This document shows positions 1-44,534 of a DNA stretch of 64,000 bases, in pieces. Both the position numbers and the translations under genes were made by a program. The notes under the pieces were generated by a model. The model ran no database searches. It saw only the letters and a program-made list of their open reading frames with translations, and had not been told where the DNA came from. The DNA comes from Pterobdella sp. o SKG-2022 (lineage: Eukaryota; Annelida; Clitellata; Hirudinida; Piscicolidae), in assembly GCA_964035795.1 (NCBI GenBank), contig OZ038325.1, positions 9,546,875 to 9,610,874 on the forward strand. Direction: 5' to 3'. Each line of letters starts with the position of its first letter. The first letter of the stretch is position 1.

Positions 1-1455
1 AATGTGAACTATGTTCACAAAAAATACATAAATCATTTTCGAAAAATTGAAACAAATGAAAGAAACTTCACATCAAGAATCTGCAGATCGATGATATCCA
101 GCAAGACCCTGTTTGCAGACGAGTCTGACAATTTTTCTTTGAGGCAAAGCAACTTGTACCTAGTTTCATTTGCAACTTTTTAAAACTATTATAAAAATGT
201 TTTTCAGTTTCTTACATATCAAATTTTTAATTAAGACATTTCTTTCAAAAAATTAACATTTTCATTAAACCTCATAATTCTATAACAATGTAAATTATGT
301 AATAAATAATTCTATTCGAATCATCATTATCATTCAATCATTCTCGACGTCATCATCATCCTTCTATCATTCTTCTCTTCATCATCATCATTATAAAAAT
401 TTAACATTCTATTTTCCAAGTGGTTTGATGAAATTTCTATTTTTCTCTAATCTTTGTTGATAACTTCTATGAAATTATGATTAAAAACAAAATTAAGATG
501 TTTATATGCATCTTTGTCGGACATTTCATCCCTTTCAATTAGAATAAAATAACGACTAACTTCACCGTACAAGTTTCATGTTTCAAACTCAATAATTCAA
601 AGTTTCTCATTATAGCCTCCATTTAGAATGAAATTTTCATTTAATGATGCACAGAAGCATTTTATGATACTATAATCCTTATAATTAATATATACGATGT
701 TTCTAAAAGATTAAATAATTTCTATTGTTTTATTGTGTATTATTTAAACAAAATTTCAACTTTAAAATAGTTTAAAACTTCAAGACTAACCCATCATATT
801 TCGAATATGTGAAAGAAGCCAAAAAAGTGGTAAAAACTAGAATCTTTATAAAAAAAGTGTTCATGTTATTATTTTAAAAATGTACAGATATATTTTTGAA
901 CGGTTTCCTTCAGTTTAAATTATATATAGATATCTTTTATTTATGATTTTTGTGCTCTTTTTAGATGCAACTGAAACCGCTTTATAATGCAAACCACATT
1001 TCATCCTTGTAAAATGTATTTATGAGAAAATGAGTCCAAGTCGTACTTTATTTTATCACTTTTTAATTAGTTTGATCTTTTTTTATAAGTTCGAATTTCA
1101 ACACTAGTTACAGTAACTTACTATTTATAAAAATAAATTTGACTTATATACAAAAAACTGAACTTTGTTCTTGTAAAGTGAAAAATAAACTCAAAAGTAA
1201 AACCTATGGAATAACTTTTCTATGTAGATTGTACAAAAAAAACCAATAATTCTATAAAACAATATTCAAACTTGTTATATAAATAAAACCAGGAAATGGT
1301 ATTTGAAAATTTTCAAAATTAGAAATTTTGTATGAAAATATAAAAGTTTTTCATGTCTAGGTTACCTGTTGTAAACACACGATAAAAGGGTATATTCGAT
1401 ATGGAATTTTTACTTATTTTTATTTCAAATTCCAGATTTAGATTATAAATTAAAA
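1..1455. other. AT-rich intergenic DNA upstream of IRE1
   Basis: No exon-like stretch, RNA gene or tandem repeat of note was recognised. The sequence is AT-rich with short poly-A and poly-T runs. It presumably holds the IRE1 promoter and 5' UTR just before 1456, but no specific element could be assigned. Confidence 0.5.
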
Positions 1456-4400
1456 ATGGAAACGTTAAAGAAATTATTGTTAGTGATCATTTTTTCGATT
1501 TTCATATTTTTTACAACTAATGCGATCAATTCTGTGATTCCAACTTCGCAAAAGCAGGTAAATGTTCAAAAATAAATTCCAATCTTGAAAGTCAATAAAT
1601 AATTTTACACTAAATTTGAAAATTTTTATAAAATTTAATTTTAATACAATTCAACACTCCCATATAAACCTACCCAATTGATTTCTAGCCTAGCGCCTTT
1701 ACAGCCAGTGATATCCTTTTGGTGTCTACACTTAATGGCACATTGTATGCAGTGCATCAACACACAGGGGAAGTTCTTTGGAACATCCAACATGGTTCAA
1801 TGATGATATTATATGCATGGCTCTCTATACATTTAGTTACATAGTATTGAATATAAATTAGAATCTTCCATATTGATAGTGTTGAATATAGGTTTCAAAA
1901 TTTGTATGCATCATTTTGCAATCACTTTGTTCATCAGTTGCACATGATGCATTGAAAGGGGCAAAAAGACACATATTTTTAAAAATTATTTTTTTTTTGT
2001 CTTACTTATTTAAAAAGAATCTGTTATAATCAGTTTTTAAGTGAATCTTTATTTTTAAACATTAAGTTTTCAATGCATTTCAGTACATTACCTATTTTGA
2101 AATTTTTAAAAACTCTTAGATCCGATTCTTCAAGCACCTATGAAACCGACCAAAAAGTTTGTTACTTTACTTTTACATTACTTTAACCAATATCATGCTC
2201 AACACCTTCAAGAATATATTTCTCTTTTAAATATTTTTTTTTTAATTATATCAATATTTTACTTGGAAACCAAACCAGGTCTGTCTTCCTTGCCAACCCT
2301 AAAGATGGCTCATTGTACCTATTCAAACTAGGTGACTATGTCATGGAGTTCTTATAATTTTAAGTTAAAAAGAAATAAAATTAAAATAAATTTAACTCTA
2401 AAAAAACTGGAAAATGTATGTAATTCTAATTCCACAAATAAACAATACATAAACACACCCAAAGGTCAGGAAGGACTGAAGAAACTGCCTTATACCATTC
2501 CTGACCTGGTGTCGTTATCTCCTCGGAGGACTAAGGAGGGGTACTTTTACACCGGTGAGAATAATATTTAATAACAGTTAAAAATGAAATGATAGAACAT
2601 CAATAAAATTCACAATAAATAAAAAATAATAGAGACAGTAATGGTCGCTATTCAAGTGCATGTGATCATTATTCAACAGTTTGATGTAGATCTCTTTAAA
2701 AAATGCATTGTGGCCTTATTAACATTATTGATCCAGATTTATCTTTTTATGATAGTGAGGTTGAGGCAAGTGATAATGGTGGTGGTTGTTGGTAATGATG
2801 AAGTCTGTTTTTGTACTGCCAAAAACCACAATACATAAACATTCACATTCCAACCACCCATTTTTTTCTCAAACTAACCAACCACTCACACCCTTCCAGG
2901 CTACAAGAAAGATTCATGGATCTCAATTGATCTGCTGACTGGGACACAGCGTCGTTTGTTGAACAAAGATGGCGTCCATGATGTTTGTCCCTCACATAAT
3001 GGCCATGACATCTTCATTGGGAAGACTGGTAAGGAGATGGTGGTGGTAGGGGGAGGAGAATGAGATGATAAGGTTAGAGATAGGTCAAGTGGTGGTGGTG
3101 AAGGTGAATTAATGGTAGTAGGAGTCGATGGTTGTTAATTAACTTCATTCACATCATATAAACACATTAACCAGAATATTCCATAGTGATGTTTGATGAA
3201 GACACCAAGCTCATAAGGTACATTCACACATACAGAATCATCAACAAACACTCAAACAAACAAACACACACAGTTGGAACATAACCTTCTCAGACTTTTC
3301 ATCCCACCTCTTTCTACATTCCTCTCCTCATCTTCCTCGTCATTTTGCATCATCTTCTTCTGGGCACCTCGTTACCCTTGATAGTGATACAGGTTAATCT
3401 TTTTTCTATTTGGCTTTTTCTAAATCTTATGCTTCCACCCACCTCCACCTACCACCATCTTACTCTACACCTTCACTCTCACCCACCATCACACTTTGAC
3501 CACAACCTCTCTACAATCTACCTCTAAACATTAAATCTCTTCCAGGAAAAATGAGATGGGCACGAGACCTAGAAAGCCCAGTGGTGGGTATATATGTCTT
3601 GGACCATGACCTCAACCTGGCCTCTCGAGCCTTCCACACAGTGGGAGTGGAGACATTGCAGCATCTAGATGGACTTGACTGGGTGGATGAGTTCATGAGA
3701 CTTAAAGGGGTTGACCAGTCTGATAGTAGGCTCAAGTTGGTGGGGTGTTTGTGTTATTTATGTAGATTAGAACCTTTTCGAGAGTTTCAGTTGAAACATT
3801 GAAATATTAAGGAATATACCAAGTTATGTAAGAATATAAGTTAGTTTAATTATTTTCCACACCCATCATTTCACTACCAGCATTCTTCATTCCACTCTCC
3901 CTTGCAGAGCAACCTTATACATAGGCAGACATTCATCCTTGGTGTATGCTCTCCCTTCCTTTGTTGATTCCTCAGCTGTTGTCGTCGCCGTGAGTGGTGG
4001 TGTTGCAGTGTTATCAGTCAAGTTAATTATGAGCAGCAAAGATGTTATTACTTGCGTTATAAAACACTAATGAGCTTCCAATATTTTCTACTTCAATCAT
4101 CAATACCAATAAAACCCTCCAAACACCCTTCCCTCACATGACAGCCTACGGGGTTTGGCACACCTCTGTTGGAAGCGCCCAAAACACCACTCACGATGAA
4201 CAACACTCACTCGCCATCTAGCGACTTCTCATATCATGATAAATATTCTGAAGATGAGGACTACAATAATGATGTGCATGATTCTTATGAGCAGTTTGAT
4301 AATAGAAGTGATGATGATGATGCCAGCAACAAAACGTCTGGCGGTTTGTTGATTGGTTAGTTATGTTTTTATTAATATCACAGTCGTTATCATCATCATC

Positions 4401-7225
4401 ACTACCATCATCATTACTACCATCATCATTACTACCATTATCACCTCCACCATCATTACTAGCATCATCATCATCACCACTAGGCTACCATGAAGTTCCC
4501 GCCATAAGCACTGATCTTGACGTGGTCACGTGGCATTCAAAATTCAAACAAATAACCTCTTCTGATTCACTAGCTCCCATCAACCAATCAAACATCACCG
4601 TTACTTCTCTCTCAAATGATTGGTTGGAGCAAATGCCGATTTTCGTTCTGATTGGATGGATTTTTGCGGTGGTGATTTTGGCTTTTTTCGTCCACTATTT
4701 TATACAGGTTTCATTCTTGAATCATTTGTCATAGTTTTAAATCTTTGAAAGACTATCTATAAATTGAATCACTTTAACACAAGTCCATTTATGATACTTT
4801 CCTCCACAGTTGTATTCAAGAAGTTTCCTTGAGTTCCCGATAGATGCCTTCAAGAATGCCTTCAAATCTCACAAGGCAGTTAAGATGAAAAACAAAAACA
4901 AAGTCAAAACACGCAACAAATCACCACACAACAAGACCATACCAACCAATGAGAAAAGAGAAGAGAAGCACGTGACCCAGAATGACTCGTCGAAAAACTC
5001 CTTCAAGAACCTGGATGGCACTTTCACCGTTGGGAAGATCTCCTATGACCCCAAACAAACTCTGGGTCATGGGTCAAACGGCACTATGGTTTACAAGTTA
5101 GATCTTTGTATGATTTTAATGAGGATGATAGTAAAGATGATGATGTGGATAATGATGATGATGGTGATGATACCTAACGCACAGAGGCTCATTCGAGGGC
5201 AGGGCAGTGGCAGTGAAGCGCCTCTTGAGCGCTTACACAGAAGTGGCCATGCAGGAGGTGGTGGTGCTCAAGCAGACTGATGACCATGCCAATGTCGTCA
5301 GGTACTTTTGTCAGGTGAGGCTGTCTGTCTGCCTATTCATTTATCTATCTACCTTTCCATTGACATCCTCTAGGAACAAGACCACCAATTTATCTACATA
5401 GCATTGGAGTTGTGTATTTGCACACTGCATGACGTTGTCAAGACTACAGTTTCGATCCCCCAATTATCATCATCGTCCTCTTCCTCGTCGTCTTCATTAT
5501 CATCATCTTCTTCCTCATCCTCTAACAGCCTTTTCGACATAAACCACAAGGATATCTTGCTACAGATGTTGCATGGAATTAAACATCTGCACTCACTCAA
5601 CATCAGTTTGTACCATGTAATTCATTTATAAACATCACCCATCTGACTATCCACTATCCACACAAACCCACATCACTCACACACCCACCCACAACATTTC
5701 TGCACCACCTTACACCACTCACCCTACAGTTCACAGAGACATCAAACCCCAGAATGTGCTTCTGAGCAGAGTCAATGGAGGCTTACGAGCCCTTATTTCG
5801 GACTTTGGCTTCTGCAAGAAGATCTCACATGGTCGTTTGTCAGTCTCGAAGGCATCGGGCATTGCAGGCACTGAGGGATGGATGGCAGCTGAGATGCTCT
5901 CCAGTGACTGCCTCAAAACCACCCAATCAGTCGACTCATTCTCTAGTGGATGTGTCATCTTCTATGTTCTTTCTCAAGGTATGTGTGCTTTATATAATAT
6001 CCACACACTCACATCTACACACACATACACAGGGAGCCATCCATTCGGTATAGACATGGATTGTCAGTCGAATATAATGCAGGGACGTTATGACCTGGAA
6101 AAACTACAGTGCCAAGGTTGAGGGTTTGTTGTATTGAATGATATTGATGTTATATTGGGTTTTTTTTGTATGTTTTTATTTCATGATGATGATGATGTTT
6201 GAGTGATAATGTAATAATTGACGACACACCCCCCTCCTCCAGACGACAAAGCAGCCAAACACCTGGTGTCCTCCCTCATCCAGTCAAACCCTCATCATCG
6301 CATGAACATCAGAGACGCCATTAAACATCCCTTTTTCTGGAACAACTCTAAACGACTCTCTTTCTTCGAGGTTGGTGCTTGAGTGATAGTTGTGGTGGAG
6401 ATGATATGAGATAATAGTTTCCAATGATAACTCACGAGTTTCTTCTCCCAATTGAACTAATTGAATGATTCTATAAACTTCTTTCAAAAACCTACTAATA
6501 TAATTAGGTCAACATTTAAAAGTGAGTATCTATACAGGCGGTCTCTGATTGGTTGGAGTTGTTACCGGACACTCACGAAAACGTCATGAGGCTTGAATGC
6601 AAGGGTCTGCAGGTCATCAGATTTGATTGGACAACTCATGTGACCCCATTGTTACTGCAAGGTGATTGGTTGTTATTATAAATAACTATTAATGCCGTTG
6701 TACTTGAAGTTTAATATTAAATAAACCTTCTTTAGATCTTATAAAGTTTCGATACTACAACAAAAACTCCGTCAGAGATCTGCTCAGAGCCATCAGGAAC
6801 AAGGTCACTCATTTAATTGGTTTTTTTTGACCTATATATCTATAGATTTCATTGGTCGCTTGTTTTTACGTGGAATATAACACGTGTTTAAAAACAAGCT
6901 CACATACAAGCAAAAATACAAGAAAACACACATACAACCACACTCACACTCAACTTGACAGAGACACCACTTCCACACACTGGCACCAGAGTTAAAGGAA
7001 GTACTAGGTCCTCCTCCTGATCAGTTCATTGAGTATTTCATGTCCAGGTGAGGATGATGATGAGGATGGTGGTAATAATTAAAAAGCAAAAATAGATGCA
7101 GCAATAAAGAGCACATATGATAACAATCAACAACCACCAGGTTCCCCTCTTTGCTCATGCACACCCACAGCGCCATGCACATCTTCAGGCGCAACCACAA
7201 CCTTGCCCCCTACTACTCGTCATGA
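1456..7225 (+). CDS. ERN1: IRE1 ER-stress sensor kinase/endoribonuclease (22 exons)
   Basis: IRE1 is the ER transmembrane unfolded-protein sensor whose cytosolic kinase and RNase drive unconventional splicing of XBP1-type mRNA. Exons: 1456-1557, 1689-1794, 2120-2156, 2279-2331, 2465-2554, 2900-3028, 3175-3217, 3274-3392, 3546-3735, 3908-3989, 4145-4355, 4484-4707, 4810-5096, 5185-5314, 5374-5605, 5730-5978, 6033-6116, 6243-6370, 6538-6661, 6736-6803, 6962-7047, 7141-7225. They total 2859 nt, or 952 aa (human 977). Seen: a hydrophobic signal peptide (METLKKLLLVIIFSIFIFF); the luminal beta-propeller (DILLVSTLNGTLYAV, GLKKLPYTIPDLV); a TM segment near 4628-4707; glycine loop GHGSNGT; VAVKR lysine; HRDIKPQN; DFG; GTEGW; and an RNase domain with FRYYNKNSVRDLLRAIRNK then RHHF. 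The RNase Tyr, Asn, Lys and His corresponding to human Y892, N906, K907 and H910 are kept. Oddities are a 37-nt exon 3 and a poly-Ser insert in the kinase C-lobe (exon 15). Several acceptors lie in CA-rich rather than pyrimidine-rich DNA. Confidence 0.95.
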
Positions 7226-8552
7226 TGTTGATAATAAATTCAATAATAATAATAATAGGGTAGTGGTGATGCTACAAATATACTAAAATAATAATAAAAA
7301 TAGGATACTAATAATAAAAGATTAATTTGTCTTCATTAAGATTTACCAGATTCCCACGTTTTGGCTTTGTTAAGCTCTATTTTATTCTTTGCAAAATATT
7401 CCATTTTTCCCGCCTAAATTCTTCATGCGCTAGGTGGACCGGCGCCATAAACTTATATTAATGGTGGTCCTCATTTTTTAATTTAAAATTAAACTGCAAA
7501 TAATTTGAATTATATATCTATTTCACAGATAATTTAATTTTAATTTATATTAATTAATGCTTCATTTTGTACACTGCACTGATTCACTTTTAATCACAAT
7601 TTTGTAATTAAAGTTCATTTTTCACATTTCGACAAGGAACCGATGAATATTGTTAGTATTGATTTTTTTAAAATTTATTCAATGACTGTTACTTCCTCAT
7701 CAACTTCACTCACCTCACAACCAATCATAAGACAGCAACCAAACAAGCATGACTCATCAATATGGGGTTATCCAATCACCTCCTATTATCATAACTATTG
7801 ATTATGATAGTATCATCATGGGAATATTATAATTTTTAAGTGGATTTCTTTATTTTCAACCTAGTTATCTATCTCTTTCTCTCTTATCGCCACTAACAGT
7901 TGTTCAACCTCTTATAGCGCCAACCATTACGTCATCATTTTGTACTATTTCTACATCGTTAACAGCTAGTTATGATTAAATTGTCGGATTATTGATTTTT
8001 AATAGTTTATAATTTATTTTTAAATTTTCTTCCAGGTGATACATAAGGGTATTTTTAGTATTAATTATTCATTAAACTATTTATTAAATTATCATTCAAG
8101 TGGATTACAAAACTTTCAAAAAGTTAAACATCTGACTGTTGTACCATAAATTCTGGATCTTATCACAACCTCACTGCGTGTGGTGCTTTGATAGTAATAA
8201 TTATTTTATCTTTATGTACCTTTCATATGCCATTATTAGTTTAATGCTATTTTATTGCTTCATCTTATATGAAGATTAGAATGTTTTCAAGAGAGGAAAT
8301 TATTTTGGAAGGTGGTGATTATTTCGTTTATGTGGCGTTTTATTTTTAAATAAATTACCAAAAGTTTGGTTATTTTATCTATGTTGAAATCAAAAAAGCA
8401 TATGAAAAGGCTAAAATAAATGAGATTGTGATGAACTGTTAAGATAGACATTAATACTGATGGCTCTACTCTAATTTGTGAAAAGACCGCTGCGGAAATT
8501 CAGCAAAAAAATTAACTCTTATTCATTATCAAGTTTTTCCTTATTTTTAAAC
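7226..8552. other. Intergenic region between convergent genes
   Basis: AT-rich spacer between the IRE1 stop and the stop of the minus-strand gene at 8553. No exon-like signal was recognised. It should contain both 3' UTRs. Confidence 0.5.
7233..7238 (+). promoter_or_regulatory. Candidate polyadenylation signal of IRE1
   Basis: An AATAAA hexamer lies 7 bases after the IRE1 stop codon, followed by further AATAATAAA-like copies to about 7320. Such a short 3' UTR is possible in a compact genome. The later copies are equally good candidates. Confidence 0.35.
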
Positions 8553-9446
8553 TTATTTCTTGTTGAATTTTTCCGCTTTGACTTCTTTAGCAGAGATGGG
8601 TGGAAGAGTGGTGGTGAACGAACGACCACAGAGGTCTAAGGAGATGACTTTGTGAGGGTTTTTGGTGGGAATGCTGGGTTGAGTCTTGGGCAGCACGTTT
8701 AATTTCGTGATCGATCTAGTGTTCTTGTAGGCGCAAAAGCTGGCATATTTGTTGAAATCTTTGTTTGAAAATGCTTTTATTTTTTGAGACAACCTTTTTT
8801 CCCTGGTATCATGGTATGGAGGAACAAAGTCAAGAAGGAGTTTTTTGGGAGAGGAGAAGGATGATGGCTGGAGTTCTTTCGAAGGGTAAATGAGGTCTTC
8901 GTCTTTGTAAATATTCTCACATGTCTGTTTTTTTATCGTTTTTTTTTCTTTGGCTAGACTAGCCTTAGCGCTGTTGAATATTTTGGCTTGCAGCTGGTCT
9001 TTGGTGACAGGAGTAGCCCCTGCCGTCCAAGCACGCCACTTTTGCGAAGACAACGATCGCACCAAGTTTTTGTATTTTGAGTAGAAAGAGGAGCCTGAAC
9101 AAAATTCGAAAGTTCTTTGATCAACACATGCGTTGAAATTCATTGCAAGATCGATCCGCCCATGTTTTTTCGGTTTTTTAATTTTTCTTTTGTTTAAATC
9201 TGTTTGAAGTTCTTCTTGCACTGGTTTTGTTTGTTTTTTGTTGAATTCTCTGAATGTCTGATATAGGTTTTTGTTATTTTCCCAACGACTGATAAAAGAG
9301 TTGTTTAACTGGCTACCATTTATATCTTCTATTATATTTTCTTCTTCAAGCTTTAACGAAACGTTTGTAAGCAGAACATCTAAATATTTTTCAACCTGGA
9401 CTTCATTTTTTTGTTTTTTTGACATATTCCGAAGAAATATTGACAA
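8553..9446 (-). CDS. Unrecognised basic single-exon protein (297 aa)
   Basis: An uninterrupted ORF of 297 codons, long for such AT-rich DNA. The protein is rich in Lys, Ser, Asn and Thr, has no signal peptide or TM segment, and I recognise no domain. A short N-terminal stretch (EVQVEKYLDVLLTNVSLKLE) could form an amphipathic helix. The C-terminal third has spaced prolines and a TTLPPIS motif before a basic end. Translation may begin at the second ATG (MSKKQKN, 9425) rather than the first. The gene diverges from BRSK (start 10057) across about 610 bp. Single-exon structure next to intron-rich genes could mean a retroposed copy or a fast-evolving, for instance testis- or cilia-type, protein; that is speculation. 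An exon of a larger gene is also possible. Confidence 0.55.
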   Translation of the reverse strand: MSIFLRNMSKKQKNEVQVEKYLDVLLTNVSLKLEEENIIEDINGSQLNNSFISRWENNKNLYQTFREFNKKQTKPVQEELQTDLNKRKIKKPKKHGRIDLAMNFNACVDQRTFEFCSGSSFYSKYKNLVRSLSSQKWRAWTAGATPVTKDQLQAKIFNSAKASLAKEKKTIKKQTCENIYKDEDLIYPSKELQPSSFSSPKKLLLDFVPPYHDTREKRLSQKIKAFSNKDFNKYASFCAYKNTRSITKLNVLPKTQPSIPTKNPHKVISLDLCGRSFTTTLPPISAKEVKAEKFNKK

Positions 9447-10056
9447 TTTTGCGCATATTTGTTCCCCCTTTTACCATATACTAACTGAAATGGTTGAATC
9501 CATTAAATATAATATTGAAGTATTTTGATAATATTTTTTTTTTCGAATAAATAAATCTGGAAAGTGGAAAAAAAGAATTTTATCAATTTATTTACGTTTG
9601 CTTCATTCCTATGGTATCAAAATTAATGATGAAAAGTTATCTTTAAAGAGAATATAAATATATTTTTCTTGTTATTTTAAGAAAAATCAAAAAAATGAAA
9701 ATTTATTTTTAAAATTTGTTTATTAGTTTTGGTTTTTAGAAGTATATTAATAACATTTAGTTAAATCCTATCTTTAATTCAATGAAAAAATGAATTTTAC
9801 AGTTTTTTTTTCAACAAAGAAATAAAGTTTCTTATATTTTCAATAAAAAAAATTAAAAAAAAAACATTTTTTTGTAGAGAAAAGACGAGAGTTTCGAGAA
9901 ATAAAGAGCTTCAGCATACTAATCCCATATTTAGCTCATCCATTTGTCGGCACCTAGTATCTTTTAGTCTCAAAGACTTCATTTCCAGGATGCTAGATTT
10001 AGTCTAAAAATTTTTTATGTTTTTTATCAGAAAAAATTTATTTAAATTTGTTTTAA
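9447..10056. other. Divergent intergenic spacer upstream of BRSK
   Basis: AT-rich spacer between the starts of the minus-strand unknown gene and the plus-strand BRSK gene. No specific promoter element was identified. It may act as a shared upstream region. Confidence 0.4.
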
Positions 10057-16532
<6,476 letters not shown>

Positions 16533-16835
16533 AACATGTGAATATATGAGATTAAGTGCGTGTGATATTCCATTGAAGCATTCTATTTTTAGAGATGATT
16601 TACCATTGGTTGATCGGTAACGCATTAGGTTAATTATAGAATTTAATTAATTAATATTATAGGTTAATTATAGATCTTCATTTGGCTGGTTATCACGATT
16701 TTATATCCTACACCTCTGATCAACAATGCCTACTCTTATATACAACTCAACATATGCTTATCGCTCGGTCTTGACGTCACAACTGTGGCGTGACCCGCAT
16801 GTTGGCTTGTCCCTAGCTTGATCTCATGTTTCAAT

Positions 16836-16841
16836 AATAAA
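16836..16841 (+). promoter_or_regulatory. Candidate polyadenylation signal of BRSK
   Basis: An AATAAA hexamer about 300 bp after the BRSK stop codon, on the coding strand. Confidence 0.4.
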
Positions 16842-18029
16842 GGGTTTCACTGATCATCTGTGTCCAATAGGAGTTCGAGGCGCGAAATCATACTTTGTAA
16901 TTGTTTTTATTAATATTATTCTTATTATTGATGTCATTATTTATCTTATTATTGTTATTTTCATTCAATCTCATTATTGCTTATAATTTAATTTTTGTCA
17001 CTACCCTTTTTATTAATATCACTCCTTGATTACACCCCCTTCGTTATTCCAATTTTAATATCATTCGTCATGCTATCTTGCATATGATGTCATCATTGTT
17101 TAACTATCATGACGTCATTATTATTAAAATTTCATGACGTCACTATCATTTCAATTCCATGGTGTTAATATAATTTCAACTTTATGACGTCATTATTATT
17201 GCGTGTTTTGTCACGTGGGTTAGTCATACAGATCACATTCGATAGTAAGTTTTACCACTTCATAACTTAATTTCTTATATCATGTGTGTGTTTTTCTGGG
17301 TGTGTGTGTGTATGTTTTGTTGAAGTAAAGGTGCTTTTCAGATGAAGCACATATACAGATAGGGGGGGTCTGACTGGGTGTGCGTCCATCATTAGGATCA
17401 ACCCGTTTGTTGAAGTTTATGGTTGTTTTTGAAGATATTTTTAGTATTTGTTCTCTATGTTTCACATTTTCACATGTGTTTCCTTGACCGCATGATAACA
17501 GCTTCTGATAGGCTGCATGCACCATGAAGATGTGTGTTTTTACTATGTGTGTCTGTTTCACTTCATGCATGTATCAGTTCAACCTTGTGTGTGCGTGAGT
17601 ACTCATATATTAAAAGTGCAAAACTTCACACATAACTATCTTATTGAATGTATGAGCATTAAGCTGCGTGTGATGGTTATCACATTGTGTGCCTGCGCAA
17701 ACACGCATCCACACGTGCTTAAATGACGTCATATTGTGTGTGAAAGATTTGCAGTGTTTGTTGTGTGTGTTGGTGATGAGGGGGATTTGATGAATTTATT
17801 GGCAATTTTTGAATGAGTTCGAATAAAAAAAAGGCATTTAGTGTTATCTTTGATTTTCTTTTATTTTGGTCACTTTATGGATCGCATTTGCCTCTCTTTA
17901 GTTCCATTGCTTCCTATCTTTTGTATGAGTTTCAATACAAGATTTCTGCATTTGAAATGAATTTCTTGATGTTCATAATTATTTATTTGAAAATCACAAA
18001 AACACGTCTCAAATCAAAGCTCGCCATGA

Positions 18030-18190
18030 TGAAGTGGGTGATAATAGATGGTTGATGGTGAAATAAATGTCTATGGAGTTAACGATAATTGATGGTAGAT
18101 AATAAAAATAAATGTGTGTGGTGGGTGATAATTGATGGTAGATGATGAAATGAATGTTTATGGAGTGGCGATAATATGTTGTGTTGACGC
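18030..18190. repeat. Imperfect tandem repeat (GATAATTGATGGTAGAT type)
   Basis: Two to three diverged copies of a unit of about 50 bp with GATAATTGATGGTAGAT and GAAATGAATGTTTATGGAGT segments. Confidence 0.6.
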
Positions 18191-19536
18191 GTGATCGATG
18201 CGACATGAGCAAGTGATGAGTGGCAATGAATTGTTGAAGGGTAAAGGATTTCAATTAAGTTCTTGATAGGTGCACGAAGGAGCTGGAACTGATGACGACT
18301 TAACAATATTATCTGCAGAAATATCTTTCAATTCATCAGTTTGATAAGCTCATTAAATTGAAAAGATTTTCACTGGATATCAGAATAATCAAAACAAAAG
18401 AAGTTTACATGTTGGAAGTAAGTGGTTCTCATAAAACCTGGCTTCCTTTCGTGGTTAAACGTCATTAAAATACTTCATGCATGGCGCTTGGAAGTGGATG
18501 AGTGTGTAAAGAGAAGAAGGTATGGGTGAGTTGAAAAAAGATTGAAATGAGATGCATGTATAGAAAGTTGAATACATAAGAATGGAAGATAGACCAAGAA
18601 AAAACAAAGATATTTGATGAAGTTTTTAAAAATGGAACAAAACTAGGCTCAAAACCACCAAGAGATGGTTCGGTTGAGCCTCTCAAAAGCTAAACTCAAT
18701 ATGTTTTTATCAAATATTTTCTTCTCACAAATAATTCTTTTTTGCCACTAAAAATGATTTTTAACTAAAATTTTTTTTAAAGAGTGAATTGTTTGCTTCT
18801 CCAACGTTTTTTCTACAAAATGGTTTTTTCAAATGGTTCATGTGGCAAGAGTTATGTGCAATTCATCATTTCAATTTTAGTGGCTTTTGTTTTTTAAAAA
18901 AATGTTTTTTCCCTAATTGTTGCCAGCAATTGTTGCAATGATTAAAAATTTTTAACTCAGTTGACATTTGTTTCAAAATTATCCAGTATTTCATCTGTTT
19001 CCTGTTTGAGAAAGTTAAGGGGGAAGTTTCAGATTTTTGGAGAGGCTTTGAGCGTATAAGCAAAAGTTGATTCTTGAAAAAAATCAAAAAAAGCATAAAT
19101 TGAATTGAAAAAAAAATCTTCAACGAAGTCAAAATATCGAAAGCTGAAAATGCTGCAAACAAGACACCATCTTAAAAAGTCCAAACTATTCCAACTACCC
19201 TCCAATTCAATCCTCATACAAAACTATTTTTTTACTTTTTCTTGTTGTTTACTTCGAGGCTTGTCTCAATGACGTCATAGCACCTTAGTTGAACGAATCA
19301 TTAGTGAGCGATAAAAAATGATATGAAGATGATGTCACATGGTGATGATGTTGCTCGACAAGTTTAAAATACCACAATAATGGAGAAGGTTCAAAAATAT
19401 TTTAAAAACTCGTCGATCTGAATCAGTGATAAAAAGTAGCACACACAACACCACACGAAACATTTGTGCAAACATTTAAAAACGTGAAAATATCAAAAAT
19501 TTCAACTTCCGCCACAAAAGTTGCCGATTCATGACG

Positions 19537-44534
<24,998 letters not shown>

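Larger units (their letters stand above)
16533..19536. other. Convergent intergenic region rich in TGACGTCA
   Basis: About 3 kb between the BRSK stop and the AMPA-receptor stop, with no convincing exon. It holds both 3' UTRs. Exact TGACGTCA palindromes occur at 16772, 17110, 17135, 17185, 17724, 19270 and 19532, the last overlapping the receptor stop codon. A GATAATTGATGG-type tandem repeat lies at 18030-18190. Confidence 0.5.
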
